This document shows positions 8,522 to 16,363 of a stretch of DNA of 64,000 nucleotides, piece by piece (the stretch's first letter is position 1; each line of letters opens with the position of its first letter). The notes beneath the pieces are model-generated. The model did not search any database and was not told where the DNA came from. It saw only the letters and a list, made by a program, of their open reading frames with translations. The translations under genes and the position numbers were made by a program. The DNA is from Cysteiniphilum sp. JM-1 (GTDB taxonomy: Bacteria; Pseudomonadota; Gammaproteobacteria; Francisellales; Francisellaceae), in contig NZ_VXKS01000014.1 in assembly GCF_008711525.1 (NCBI RefSeq), positions 1-64,000 on the forward strand, read 5' to 3'.

Positions 8522-9198
8522 TTAGTATAATATCTGCTCTAATAGCACTGACATCATTAATCCTTAATTTTGGAGTATATATTTATAATCAAGATAGGGA
8601 AAAAAGAAAAATTATAGTTGAGTCATTAACGATACTTTATAGATGGTTAACAACAAGGGAAGAAGACAGTTCGGATGGTTATCTAGTATATGAAGCTTAC
8701 CTTTCATTAAAGGTCATGCTTCTGACATCAAAAGATGTTGATGAATTTGATAAAATATCTAAAGATTTTTATGCCAAAATACAGGAAAGGGTTGCTAGTC
8801 TTAGTAGTGCATATAGTGATGATAGATGCAGAGCGTTGACAACAAATGTACACACTGATGAATTAGCTCAATTTGTGTCTAATTATATTAGATTCCTAAT
8901 ACCTATTCACAGATTATTATTACTTTTTTTGTTTGTTAATTGTGTTAGCTATTTATTTAATAAGGAAAGTTTTAAGTTAGACAACCAAGAAGCATTGCAG
9001 CGTTATTTTTCTTATAGGCTTTCTTATTTTTTGGGTCCTCTTAATCAAGGCAATTATAATAGCTATACAAAATTACTAGACCAAGCTCTTATAAGTATAA
9101 TCTCAGATATGAAAAATCCATTTCTTAGATTATTTAACTATTGTAAAGGCTATTGTAAAAAAATGTTTGGTAAGTATTTTGGTAATACAAGTAAATAA
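8515..9198 (+). CDS. Membrane protein in the Rpn operon
   Basis: A 227-residue protein starting at a GTG, placed 7 bases after GGAGG inside the upstream gene. There is a transmembrane helix at residues 2-24, a cytoplasmic helical region, and a second hydrophobic segment near 126-146 (FLIPIHRLLLLFLFVNCV). The C terminus is basic. It overlaps the preceding gene and is followed after 9 bases by the Rpn nuclease gene. Function is unknown; membrane location and operon context are the only clues. Confidence 0.55.
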   Translation: MLISIISALIALTSLILNFGVYIYNQDREKRKIIVESLTILYRWLTTREEDSSDGYLVYEAYLSLKVMLLTSKDVDEFDKISKDFYAKIQERVASLSSAYSDDRCRALTTNVHTDELAQFVSNYIRFLIPIHRLLLLFLFVNCVSYLFNKESFKLDNQEALQRYFSYRLSYFLGPLNQGNYNSYTKLLDQALISIISDMKNPFLRLFNYCKGYCKKMFGKYFGNTSK

Positions 9199-9207
9199 GG
9201 CAACATA

Positions 9208-10122
9208 ATGGCAGACAAACACGACCGTGTATTCAAAGACCTCATAAGCAACAGAGACTTTGCTATTTGTTTTCTGATGACTTACCTACCCAAGGAGCTT
9301 ATTGCTTTAGTTGACTGGCATAGTGTTAAGTTAGAATCTGCTAATGTCGAGCATGTTCGCCAACAGCAAAAGGACAACAAGAAGCAAAAAGAGCAGTCAG
9401 ACCTTACCTTTCTGTTTAAATTCAAAGACGGCAAAAACGGTGCTGTCTTTGTTCATATTGAATCACAAACAGGTGACGATGGCACGATTGTAATTCGTAC
9501 TCGTCATTACCAAACGTCTTACTTGCTAGATTATATTAAAAGGCACAAGACAACGAAAGATTTGCCGTTAGTTGTATCGATTATTTACTATGCCAATAAA
9601 AAGCCATTTAGTCATAGCCTTAACATTAACGATTACTTTGCCAATACTGAGTTAGCTGAAAAGTACGCTTTCACGACACAGTTTATTGACCTTAACCGTT
9701 ACAGTGACGAGGAAATATTAGAGCATGGCTTTATAGCAGGGTATGAGCTGATACTAAAGGCGATCAGAGAAAAGAATATTGACGGCAAGCTTGGCATTGC
9801 CATTAATCAGATTGAAGCATACGACCACATAGCCCGACAAGTTTTAATTCGGTATATGTCGCAATATTCAGATATGGAAACTGACGCATTTTATGATAGA
9901 ATTATCGATAGTAAACCAGATTTAAAAGGTGATGTTATGACGGTAGCGCAGCAGTGGGAACAGCAGGGTATGCAAAAAGGACGTTTTCTTGAGAAACAGG
10001 AAACGGCACGTAACTTTTTAGGCATGGGTGTATCTGTTGATCAAGTTGTAAAGGGTACTGGACTTGACCTTGATACGGTGCTTAGGCTTAAAAGAGATGT
10101 TGATAGTGTTAAGAAGCATTGA
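9208..10122 (+). CDS. Rpn family recombination-promoting nuclease (PD-(D/E)XK, transposase_31/YhgA-like)
   Basis: A 304-residue protein of the RpnA-E family. Its members are PD-(D/E)XK DNA nucleases that promote RecA-independent recombination, and some have been linked to phage defence. The family opening HDRVFKDLIS is at residues 4-13. The nuclease core is SDLTFLFKFKDG...VFVHIESQT, with Asp and Glu as metal ligands. RTRHYQTSYLLDYI is the next family block. The C terminus ends in the usual helical repeat that follows a QQGMQKGRFLEKQE linker. It sits in a tight operon between two membrane-protein genes, an unusual setting for this family. Confidence 0.85.
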   Translation: MADKHDRVFKDLISNRDFAICFLMTYLPKELIALVDWHSVKLESANVEHVRQQQKDNKKQKEQSDLTFLFKFKDGKNGAVFVHIESQTGDDGTIVIRTRHYQTSYLLDYIKRHKTTKDLPLVVSIIYYANKKPFSHSLNINDYFANTELAEKYAFTTQFIDLNRYSDEEILEHGFIAGYELILKAIREKNIDGKLGIAINQIEAYDHIARQVLIRYMSQYSDMETDAFYDRIIDSKPDLKGDVMTVAQQWEQQGMQKGRFLEKQETARNFLGMGVSVDQVVKGTGLDLDTVLRLKRDVDSVKKH

Positions 10123-10892
10123 TGTTAATACAAATATTTTCTAGGGAAACATCTAGCATCTTTATACCTTTCGCAACCGCAGGTTTTGGTGCAGTTGCTG
10201 GTGCGTTTTCTGCTTTTCGATTAAATTTATGGTTAAATCGTAGTGCTACTACAGCAAGAAACAGGATGAATATCGCTTATAATATTTCATCGTTATCTGC
10301 ACTTCTAAATATACTTTTCAGTTATAAAAAAAGCGTGTTAGTACCTAGAGAAAATGAAATACAAAAAAATGAACAAGTATTGAACCATAATGATGGTGAC
10401 GTTGCATTACTCTTTGATGAGTGTAGCAAATTTATATTACATCAAGATATTACTTTGTCGATAAGATTAAGTGAATTGGCATTTTTGTCTGAAAATAATC
10501 CAAATATACTATCAATTTTTCAACAGCTTGAATCGGCTATTGCACAGTTAAATATTATTATTAATCAATATAATGACTATCTTAAATATATACATGGCGA
10601 TTATAAAGATAAGAATATGAAAAATAACGATGCCATATCTCATTTTAGAATGATTAAAGACATGATTGATCACTTTAAAAAGCAGATTGATAGCACTTTA
10701 TACTTTGCACTTAAATCCTTAGAACTGTTGTTGCAATACTCAAAATTAGAATATCGAAAATTTAATATTAAAAATGCAGATTTTAGCTCATATAAAGACT
10801 ACCTGCCAAAGAAAAAAAAGGACTGGGAAGAGATCAGTTACTTTGGTAAAAAACAAGCACGAATGAAAGGGATATTGGAATACTTTAAATAA
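10122..10892 (+). CDS. Membrane-anchored helical protein in the Rpn operon
   Basis: A protein of about 256 residues whose ATG overlaps the TGA of the Rpn gene (TGATG). A hydrophobic Ala/Gly/Phe segment at about residues 11-32 is a probable membrane anchor. The rest is a long, mostly helical region with coiled-coil character (SIFQQLESAIAQLNIIINQYNDYLKYI and FRMIKDMIDHFKKQI). No catalytic motif is seen. With the upstream membrane gene it brackets the nuclease, so a membrane-associated complex is possible but unproven. Confidence 0.55.
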   Translation: MLIQIFSRETSSIFIPFATAGFGAVAGAFSAFRLNLWLNRSATTARNRMNIAYNISSLSALLNILFSYKKSVLVPRENEIQKNEQVLNHNDGDVALLFDECSKFILHQDITLSIRLSELAFLSENNPNILSIFQQLESAIAQLNIIINQYNDYLKYIHGDYKDKNMKNNDAISHFRMIKDMIDHFKKQIDSTLYFALKSLELLLQYSKLEYRKFNIKNADFSSYKDYLPKKKKDWEEISYFGKKQARMKGILEYFK

Positions 10893-11341
10893 GGCAAGAT
10901 ACTTTTTTATGACGCAACTATCGTTGCTCATTTTCTTTTGCTTGTTGCAGTAAAAAAATTTGCGGAGCCTGAAATATAATCAAAAATGGTTGGTTTTGGT
11001 TAAGTGGTCAAGGTTGATGTTATAAGTCAATGGGGTTTTCCGAAACGAGCGCACGCACTCCCATTAGTACGTACTATGCTATCACAATTTAAAGAATTTG
11101 ACCAGAAAAAAACGCCTCAAAAACAGTAAATAAATATTGTTAAAAACCTTATATAATATAGCTTTGCGCTTGCTTTTTCCTGTCACTTTGGTATAATAAA
11201 TACATGCTTAATTAAGGCATCAACTAACGCTTAGAGTTGTAAAATATTTAAGCAGTTCACTAAATTTTAGGCACAAAAAAGGCGATTGTAGTAGTCCGTC
11301 AAAACTTAACAATCACCTTTTTAGATACAAGGAAAATAATA
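10893..11341 (+). promoter_or_regulatory. Gene-free spacer with promoter and leader hairpin
   Basis: The spacer contains no convincing gene. It holds the palindrome TAGTACGTACTA at 11065-11076. An extended -10 promoter follows, TGGTATAAT at 11189-11197, with TTGCTT 16 bases upstream. A long hairpin lies at 11275-11322: AAAAAAGGCGATTG pairs with CAATCACCTTTTT with one mismatch. The hairpin lies in the leader of the 58-residue gene at 11342 and could attenuate it. A GCTTGTTGCA at about 10939 resembles the 3' arm of the leading-region hairpin elements but lacks the rest. Confidence 0.55.
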
Positions 11342-11518
11342 ATGTCTATCCAATCAATAGTCAACACGACAAATCAAAATAATCAATCCCCTATACAATC
11401 GATCAATGGCTACCTTGACGCTTGCGACAAATTCGACAGCTATTTTGCTGAGATAAGCGCAAAGTGGAAAGCACAACAACAGCAATTAGCTCAACGTATC
11501 GCTTCACTGTCAGCGTAA
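11342..11518 (+). CDS. Small protein, first gene of the recombination block
   Basis: A 58-residue ORF, Gln/Asn/Ser-rich at the N terminus and amphipathic in the second half (YLDACDKFDSYFAEISAKW, then a Gln-rich helix). It has a good ribosome binding site, AAGGA, about 10 bases upstream. It follows a promoter and a leader hairpin and precedes the 224-residue gene. It has no recognised family. Its helical tail suggests a protein-interaction role. Confidence 0.55.
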   Translation: MSIQSIVNTTNQNNQSPIQSINGYLDACDKFDSYFAEISAKWKAQQQQLAQRIASLSA

Positions 11519-11601
11519 CAATCAAGATCAACCACAGTTAAACCGTCCTTTTACCTAACCACAAAAGGGCATTAGCATAATTTTGTATAGGAAAAATCAC
11601 A

Positions 11602-12276
11602 ATGGAACAGAAGACAACAACAGTTACAGAAACATCAAACGAACAAATCAACGTCATAGTAACGAAAGACACCCCAACCAATCAGCCCACAATCACCACT
11701 GAAACAGCCTTTAGCAAGGATAGTATCAAGCAAGAATTAGCCGAACTTGGCTTAGACGGCTTAGAGTTTGATTATGCTTCTTTCCCTATTATTAGCTTAA
11801 AGGGCAATGCGTTTGAGATGAAAGCCGACCCTGATTATAACCCTAACAGCTTCATTGTTACCGTGATCAAGACCACTGAAAAGCACGTTTTGAGTGACGC
11901 TAACGACGACAACTACCAAGACGTTAAATATTCCCCTGATGGCATTGTCACCACAGACGGAGAGCCACTAAAGCACTTCATTACTGAAATGACAGAAGAA
12001 GGCAGAAAACCTATAGTGAAGCGGTATCTCGATGTACTCGTGCAACTTCACACCAACGACAAGCACAATAAAAAGTTAGTGGTGCTATCCATATCTCCGA
12101 CTAGTGTATCAAGAGTCAGCGGTTTTTTCATGCAGCTAAAACTTCAAGGCAAAATAACCCAACTCCCACAGTTAAAAATTCAAGTATCCAAAGGCGAAAC
12201 CAAGAAAAGCAAAGGGAATCATCAATACCGACTATGGCACTTTGAGTTAGTCGAACAAGGACAGCAAGCCGCTTAG
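11602..12276 (+). CDS. Hypothetical protein of the recombination block
   Basis: A 224-residue protein. The first 35 residues are Thr/Glu-rich and probably disordered. The rest alternates beta strands and loops (FPIISLKGNAFEMKAD, SFIVTVIKTTEKH, RYLDVLVQLHTND, LVVLSISPTSVSRVSGFFMQLKL). This could be an OB-like, single-strand-binding fold. Its position upstream of a RecE-like exonuclease would suit an annealing or single-strand-binding partner, but there is no family signature and this is inference. Confidence 0.5.
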   Translation: MEQKTTTVTETSNEQINVIVTKDTPTNQPTITTETAFSKDSIKQELAELGLDGLEFDYASFPIISLKGNAFEMKADPDYNPNSFIVTVIKTTEKHVLSDANDDNYQDVKYSPDGIVTTDGEPLKHFITEMTEEGRKPIVKRYLDVLVQLHTNDKHNKKLVVLSISPTSVSRVSGFFMQLKLQGKITQLPQLKIQVSKGETKKSKGNHQYRLWHFELVEQGQQAA

Positions 12277-12347
12277 TTTAAGCGTCATTTAAGCCAAAAA
12301 ATACAGTGAAATTTTAACGTGTGCTACAGGCACAGGGAGCAAGTTAT

Positions 12348-12575
12348 ATGTTTTTTTCAGCAAAAACCAAAAGTAAAAAGAACACCACCAAGCAAAACAG
12401 CCTTAAATCGCGCACAATCAGCGTTATCAAGTGGGATAGGTACAACGTCAAGAAAGACGTTAAAAACAGCGTCAGCGTTCTTAAAAGTGGCAGTAACACT
12501 AAAAAGGATACGGTTATATCAATCTTGCCGTATTTGAAGCGTGACGTTAGCAACTTAGGGGGATTTTTGGCATGA
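12348..12575 (+). CDS. Small basic protein
   Basis: A protein of about 75 residues, very Lys/Ser/Thr-rich (FFSAKTKSKKNTTKQ) and strongly basic, ending YLKRDVSNLGGFLA. The ATG at 12348 is 8 bases after GGGAG at 12335-12339. Its stop overlaps the next start as ATGA. It begins a four-gene run joined by ATGA overlaps that ends with the RecE-like gene. The charge suggests nucleic acid binding; no family is recognised. Confidence 0.5.
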   Translation: MFFSAKTKSKKNTTKQNSLKSRTISVIKWDRYNVKKDVKNSVSVLKSGSNTKKDTVISILPYLKRDVSNLGGFLA

Positions 12576-12862
12576 GCATTCCACAATTTTTTACCGTTGA
12601 AAAAGCCATTGAGCTTTTAAAGCAAATGCACAAGTCAAGTGACAAGATTATCATTGACTGGCTCACAGCCGAAGATGTACGCAACGAGATCACCGACTAT
12701 GGCGAAAATGGCAAAGTGGTTAGTGATGACCAAGTCTACAAAATTATGGAGATTTTAGACGACACTTTCGACTTTGGTATAGGAAACGTACATGCTAATA
12801 GTGATGCTTTGCACTATATGCTGCCAATAATCGAGGAAGATATAGCGGAGATCTTAGCATGA
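12572..12862 (+). CDS. Hypothetical acidic protein
   Basis: A 96-residue acidic protein, mostly helical (FTVEKAIELLKQMHKS, DDQVYKIMEILDDTF, MLPIIEEDIAEILA). It is joined by ATGA overlaps to the genes on both sides, so its expression is probably coupled to the RecE-like gene. No family is recognised. Confidence 0.5.
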   Translation: MSIPQFFTVEKAIELLKQMHKSSDKIIIDWLTAEDVRNEITDYGENGKVVSDDQVYKIMEILDDTFDFGIGNVHANSDALHYMLPIIEEDIAEILA

Positions 12863-13104
12863 GTAACAAATACACCTATGAAATCACCTTGCACTACAAA
12901 ATTTTAGATCATGAAGCAAGAACCTATATGATCACCACTAAAGAGCCAATTCAAGCAATCAGAAAGCGTTACAGTGACATGCAAAGTTTAGTAGAGGATT
13001 TGCATCTAGGCTGTTGTGATAACGATAGCTACAAACGCTATGATGAAGAATACCAAGGCGATGAATGTGCGGAAATTATCGAGCATAAGGAAGTTAAGCT
13101 ATGA
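12859..13104 (+). CDS. Hypothetical small acidic protein
   Basis: An 81-residue protein with an N-terminal beta-hairpin-like half (YTYEITLHYKILDHEARTYMITTKEP) and an acidic tail containing two adjacent cysteines. It overlaps the upstream stop and the downstream RecE-like start by 4 bases each. Its role is unknown; context suggests an accessory to the exonuclease. Confidence 0.5.
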   Translation: MSNKYTYEITLHYKILDHEARTYMITTKEPIQAIRKRYSDMQSLVEDLHLGCCDNDSYKRYDEEYQGDECAEIIEHKEVKL

Positions 13105-13916
13105 AACAGATTAAACAAAATTACCCATTAAACGAGATCATAAACAACCTAAGCAACGAGGATTACCACGCAAGCGACCCTATTTCATCAAGCAACTGTA
13201 AAGACTTGCTAATCAGTCCTTGGCTTTACAATTACAAACGTCAAAACAAAACAGATTCAACGCCCGCAATGAAATTCGGCACAATGTTTCATTCGTTGGT
13301 GCTTGAACCTAAGACCTTTGATAATGAATATGTGGTTGCAGATATTCCCAAGCGCAACACCAAGCAAGGTAAAGCGGACTATCAGGACTTAATTGAAACG
13401 GTAGGCACAAGGCAGCTTGTCAGTACCGATGATTTTTTGCAGGCGCAGGAAATGCGTCACAACTTAGCGAAAAATGAGTTAGTCAGGACGCTGTTAAGTG
13501 GCGGTATTGCCGAGCAGTCTGTTTTTTGGATAGATGAAGTAAGCAAGGTAAATTGCAAGGCAAGAGCCGACTATATCAATCTTGAGCAAGGTTATATTGT
13601 CGATTTAAAAACCACATCAAGTTTGGCTGATGATATTAATTTCAGCTTTACCACCAAAAAATACCATTATGACCTATCCGCAAGTTTTTACGTGGACGGA
13701 TTCAAACAAGCGATAGGTAAAGACTTTGATTTTTATTTTATCGCAATAGAAACCAACGCCCCATTTAATTATGGCGTTTACAATCTGTCACACGGTTTAA
13801 TTGAACAAGGCAGGGGAAAGTACACCCAAGCCTTAGAAATCTTTGCCAAGGCAAGGGAAAGGGGCAATTTTAACGTACCTTACAATGGAGGGAACTTGAT
13901 CGAGTTAGTGGCTTAG
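13101..13916 (+). CDS. RecE/exonuclease VIII-like PD-(D/E)XK exonuclease
   Basis: A 271-residue nuclease related to the C-terminal exonuclease domain of RecE, which resects double-stranded ends 5' to 3' for annealing-type recombination. The opening YHASDPISSSNCKDLLISP is typical. The active-site order is His64 in GTMFH, Asp157 in CKARADYI, and Asp168 and Lys170 in VDLKTT, followed by YHYDLSASFY. It is the last of four genes with ATGA overlaps. No RecT homologue is recognised; the unknown 224- or 295-residue proteins nearby could fill that place. In a leading region such an enzyme could help recircularise or repair incoming DNA. Confidence 0.8.
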   Translation: MKQIKQNYPLNEIINNLSNEDYHASDPISSSNCKDLLISPWLYNYKRQNKTDSTPAMKFGTMFHSLVLEPKTFDNEYVVADIPKRNTKQGKADYQDLIETVGTRQLVSTDDFLQAQEMRHNLAKNELVRTLLSGGIAEQSVFWIDEVSKVNCKARADYINLEQGYIVDLKTTSSLADDINFSFTTKKYHYDLSASFYVDGFKQAIGKDFDFYFIAIETNAPFNYGVYNLSHGLIEQGRGKYTQALEIFAKARERGNFNVPYNGGNLIELVA

Positions 13917-13930
13917 TTAATTCGCAAGCA

Positions 13931-14068
13931 TTGTAGACTTAGGCACATCATGGAGATAACGCAATAAACAAGCGCTACATGCTAAGTCTACAAAGATTTA
14001 AAACTGGCGTGTACTTGGCTAAAAGGATAAGGATTAGGTGTTAGAAAAACCATAAAGCCCAAGTACAC
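13931..14068 (+). promoter_or_regulatory. Two consecutive long-range hairpins
   Basis: TTGTAGACTTAG at 13931-13942 pairs perfectly with CTAAGTCTACAA at 13982-13993, with a 39-base loop. Next, GTGTACTTGG at 14009-14018 pairs with CCAAGTACAC at 14059-14068, with a 40-base loop; one bulge extends the stem. No T-run follows either stem, so these do not look like ordinary terminators. Together they form a structured leader ending 37 bases before the ATG at 14106. Confidence 0.65.
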
Positions 14069-14105
14069 AAAATCATCATACGAAAAATTTAAGAGGATTC
14101 AAACC

Positions 14106-14993
14106 ATGTTATTCAAAAACAAAGCAAATCAGCCAGAAATTACAACAAATAACACCAACCTTTACCTTAGCGGTATGTATGGATTAGGTAATTACAGCAA
14201 AGCATACGCTGTACAGGGCTTTAAGTTAGCCATTTTACGCAAAGTTGACCTTAATACCTTATGTGACAGTAGCCGTAAAGAGGTAACTGAACGCATGAAT
14301 AGACTGCACAAAGAGATTGCAGGAGACATTAAATATCAAGCGGGCAAGTCAGCCGATAGATGTATTGATCACTTTGTGCAAAAGCGTTTGTTTACCTTAA
14401 GCCATGAATTGCCTAACTCAAGATTTGCTGATCATGTTTGGTATAACGTGGAGCCAAGCTATAGGCATGAAGAAATTAGCGATGACAGCTATATTAATTC
14501 AGCCATTAACAACGAAAACAAAGGTTTTTCTAGTTTGTATAAACTTATGCTAGCGCGTAAGTTATGGCAAAGCTTAAACCGTGCTAGTTTAGAGCATATC
14601 AACGTCTACACTACCACAGGCAAGTATAGAGTGATTGACGGCTATTTGTACTTTGGTGATCGTTTTAATCTTGAGTATAACGACAATTACAGTACACAAC
14701 TTACGTTACCTCATACCTACAAAACAGACGTTTTAGGCTCAGGATTAGAAGTCATCGACAGCAAATATTTAACCATCACCTTAACGCCGTACGATAGCAT
14801 TATCAAAGATTGCCAGATGTACCAAGCGGAGCTACTGAAAGTTAAAAAGATTTTTAGAGACTCTGAGATCGAGCAAGCCTATATTGCCAAGTTAGATAAT
14901 CAGGTGCTAATCGCCAAAAGTCACGAGCAACTAATGCGTAAAGTGATCAAAGCTAAGGAAGTGGTTAGGGATAGCCAAAGTCAGGCTGCATAG
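14106..14993 (+). CDS. Hypothetical protein of the leading region
   Basis: A 295-residue soluble protein with a helical central part (RKEVTERMNRLHKEIAGDI, SLYKLMLARKLWQSLNRAS), a strand-rich middle, and a long C-terminal amphipathic or coiled helix (YQAELLKVKKIFRDSEIEQAY...LMRKVIKAKEVVRD). It follows a structured leader and precedes the first Frpo-like element. I recognise no family. It could be an annealing protein, but nothing in the sequence demands this. Confidence 0.5.
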   Translation: MLFKNKANQPEITTNNTNLYLSGMYGLGNYSKAYAVQGFKLAILRKVDLNTLCDSSRKEVTERMNRLHKEIAGDIKYQAGKSADRCIDHFVQKRLFTLSHELPNSRFADHVWYNVEPSYRHEEISDDSYINSAINNENKGFSSLYKLMLARKLWQSLNRASLEHINVYTTTGKYRVIDGYLYFGDRFNLEYNDNYSTQLTLPHTYKTDVLGSGLEVIDSKYLTITLTPYDSIIKDCQMYQAELLKVKKIFRDSEIEQAYIAKLDNQVLIAKSHEQLMRKVIKAKEVVRDSQSQAA

Positions 14994-15007
14994 TTAGGGA
15001 AGTCACC

Positions 15008-15230
15008 GCTCAATCTATTCTCATTATACGCAACTGAGTTGCTTTAAAAAATCAAAAATCTGTCGCCTTAAACTGAGTCACACTCCGCTTACGCTCACGT
15101 GTGACAACCTAGTTTTAATGTCTTTTTTAACAAGCTAAAAAATAAAGTCAAGGGTAAATGGCACGCTACGCGCCCTTGACTTTATTTTTTCTTTGCTTGT
15201 TGCAAAAAGGTTGTGAACACACACAAACCA
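15008..15230 (+). promoter_or_regulatory. Leading-region hairpin element, copy A (Frpo/ssi-like candidate)
   Basis: This is a folded element upstream of the operon with ssb. Hairpin 0 is GCAAC-TGA-GTTGC at 15030-15042. Hairpin 1 is GTCACAC at 15077-15083 with GTGTGAC at 15099-15105. The long hairpin has an outer stem AACAAGC (15129-15135) with GCTTGTT (15195-15201), and an inner 18-bp perfect stem at 15137-15154 with 15173-15190. The conserved tail GAACACACACAAACC follows. Copies B and C share the layout with compensatory base changes. Location matches that of the single-stranded promoters of F, which act when the transferred strand enters the recipient. That function is inferred. Confidence 0.7.
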
Positions 15231-15258
15231 AATAAAAAAAGATAAAGGAGTTAGCGAA

Positions 15259-15471
15259 ATGAGAGACTTAATAAAACAGATCGACAACAAAAACAGCGAA
15301 TTTGATTTTTTCAATTATGTTAGCGCGATAAGGGCAAATGATGGATTCACAGACGACCCAGACGATGCGATTACAGGCGATTTAAGGTTTACGCATGGCG
15401 AGTATAAAAAAGCCGTCAGAGACGTTAGCAACACCTTAGCGATTAAGTTTATGGGTCGATGCAACCGCTAA
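15259..15471 (+). CDS. Small protein following hairpin element A
   Basis: A 70-residue protein, acidic in the middle (DDPDDAITGDL), with a helical N terminus and a basic end. A GGAG ribosome binding site lies 9 to 12 bases upstream. It is the first gene after element A and so would be the first expressed if that element is a single-strand promoter. Small proteins in this position on F-type plasmids include SOS- and restriction-evasion factors, but no such family can be recognised here. Confidence 0.5.
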   Translation: MRDLIKQIDNKNSEFDFFNYVSAIRANDGFTDDPDDAITGDLRFTHGEYKKAVRDVSNTLAIKFMGRCNR

Positions 15472-15529
15472 TCACAATGTGACAAGCAAAAAGTAAAAAA
15501 CGAACGATGAAAAAAAAGGAGTTTTAAGC

Positions 15530-15676
15530 ATGAGTATTTTAAACAGTCATATAGATGTAACCATTGATGAGATTTACGCCCAAGCGTCATTAAATGAGGA
15601 TTTTCTCTTAGATGACCTCGAAAGCGACAGTAAAGGGGAGAATTTACCAGAGCTGCAACATGAATTGAGCAAGTAA
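15530..15676 (+). CDS. Very small acidic protein
   Basis: A 48-residue ORF with a strong AAGGAG site 8 bases before its ATG. It is markedly acidic (DFLLDDLESDSKGENLPEL) and could be a DNA-mimic or a protein-binding peptide; this is speculation from composition. It lies between the 70-residue gene and ssb, in the same direction. Confidence 0.5.
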   Translation: MSILNSHIDVTIDEIYAQASLNEDFLLDDLESDSKGENLPELQHELSK

Positions 15677-15730
15677 CCCAGTAAGTAAACGAATAGAGAA
15701 ATTAACACAGATAACGAGAGGTAATAAATA

Positions 15731-16306
15731 ATGGCTAAAGGAACAGTAAACAAGGTTGTTTTAATTGGCAGACTAGGGGGCAATCCAGAAGTGCGTTATA
15801 TGCCTAATGGTATTGCTGTGGCTAATATCAGCTTGGCAACGAATGACGGCTACAAGGATAAGCAAACAGGGCAGTACATCGATGTGACTGAGTGGCACCG
15901 TGTTGTAATCTTTGGCAAACAAGCCGAAGTAGTACAGCAGTTTACACAAAAGGGCAGCTTGCTATATGTCGAGGGCAGAATACGCACTAACAAATGGACT
16001 GATCAAAACGGACAAGATCGTTATACAACAGAGATTGTCGCCAGTGATATTCAATTAATGGCAAGTAATAACGGACAGGGAGCTAATACGCCACCGCTTG
16101 AGAGTTACGAGCAAAACAATATCGTCAGACCATCTAATCAACCAATAAACCCAACTACGAGCCAGACAACCACGCAGCCAAGCATGGCAAATAATGAATA
16201 CGCTAAGGCAAAGGGAGATCGACCATCAAACGGCAATCATCAATGGCAGCAACAGACACAAGGAACACAGAAAGCGGAAATTGATAGTGACGAAGTACCG
16301 TTTTAA
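15731..16306 (+). CDS. ssb: Single-stranded DNA-binding protein
   Basis: A 191-residue SSB. The OB-fold covers residues 1-112 (VNKVVLIGRLGGNPEVRY, TEWHRVVIFGKQAE, KGSLLYVEGRIRTNKW). A Gln/Asn/Thr-rich linker leads to the acidic tip DSDEVPF, the tail that recruits partner proteins, slightly different from the usual DDIPF. Plasmid ssb genes of this kind sit in leading regions and protect the incoming strand. It lies in the operon behind hairpin element A. Confidence 0.95.
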   Translation: MAKGTVNKVVLIGRLGGNPEVRYMPNGIAVANISLATNDGYKDKQTGQYIDVTEWHRVVIFGKQAEVVQQFTQKGSLLYVEGRIRTNKWTDQNGQDRYTTEIVASDIQLMASNNGQGANTPPLESYEQNNIVRPSNQPINPTTSQTTTQPSMANNEYAKAKGDRPSNGNHQWQQQTQGTQKAEIDSDEVPF

Positions 16307-16363
16307 GTCAGTCATAGCAATATAAAAAATTTCAATCGATTAAGAATATAAGGAAATAAAGCA

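Noticed and set aside
10933-10960. Fourth copy of the leading-region hairpin element
   Set aside because: Only GCTTGTTGCA matches; the stems and the conserved tail are missing.
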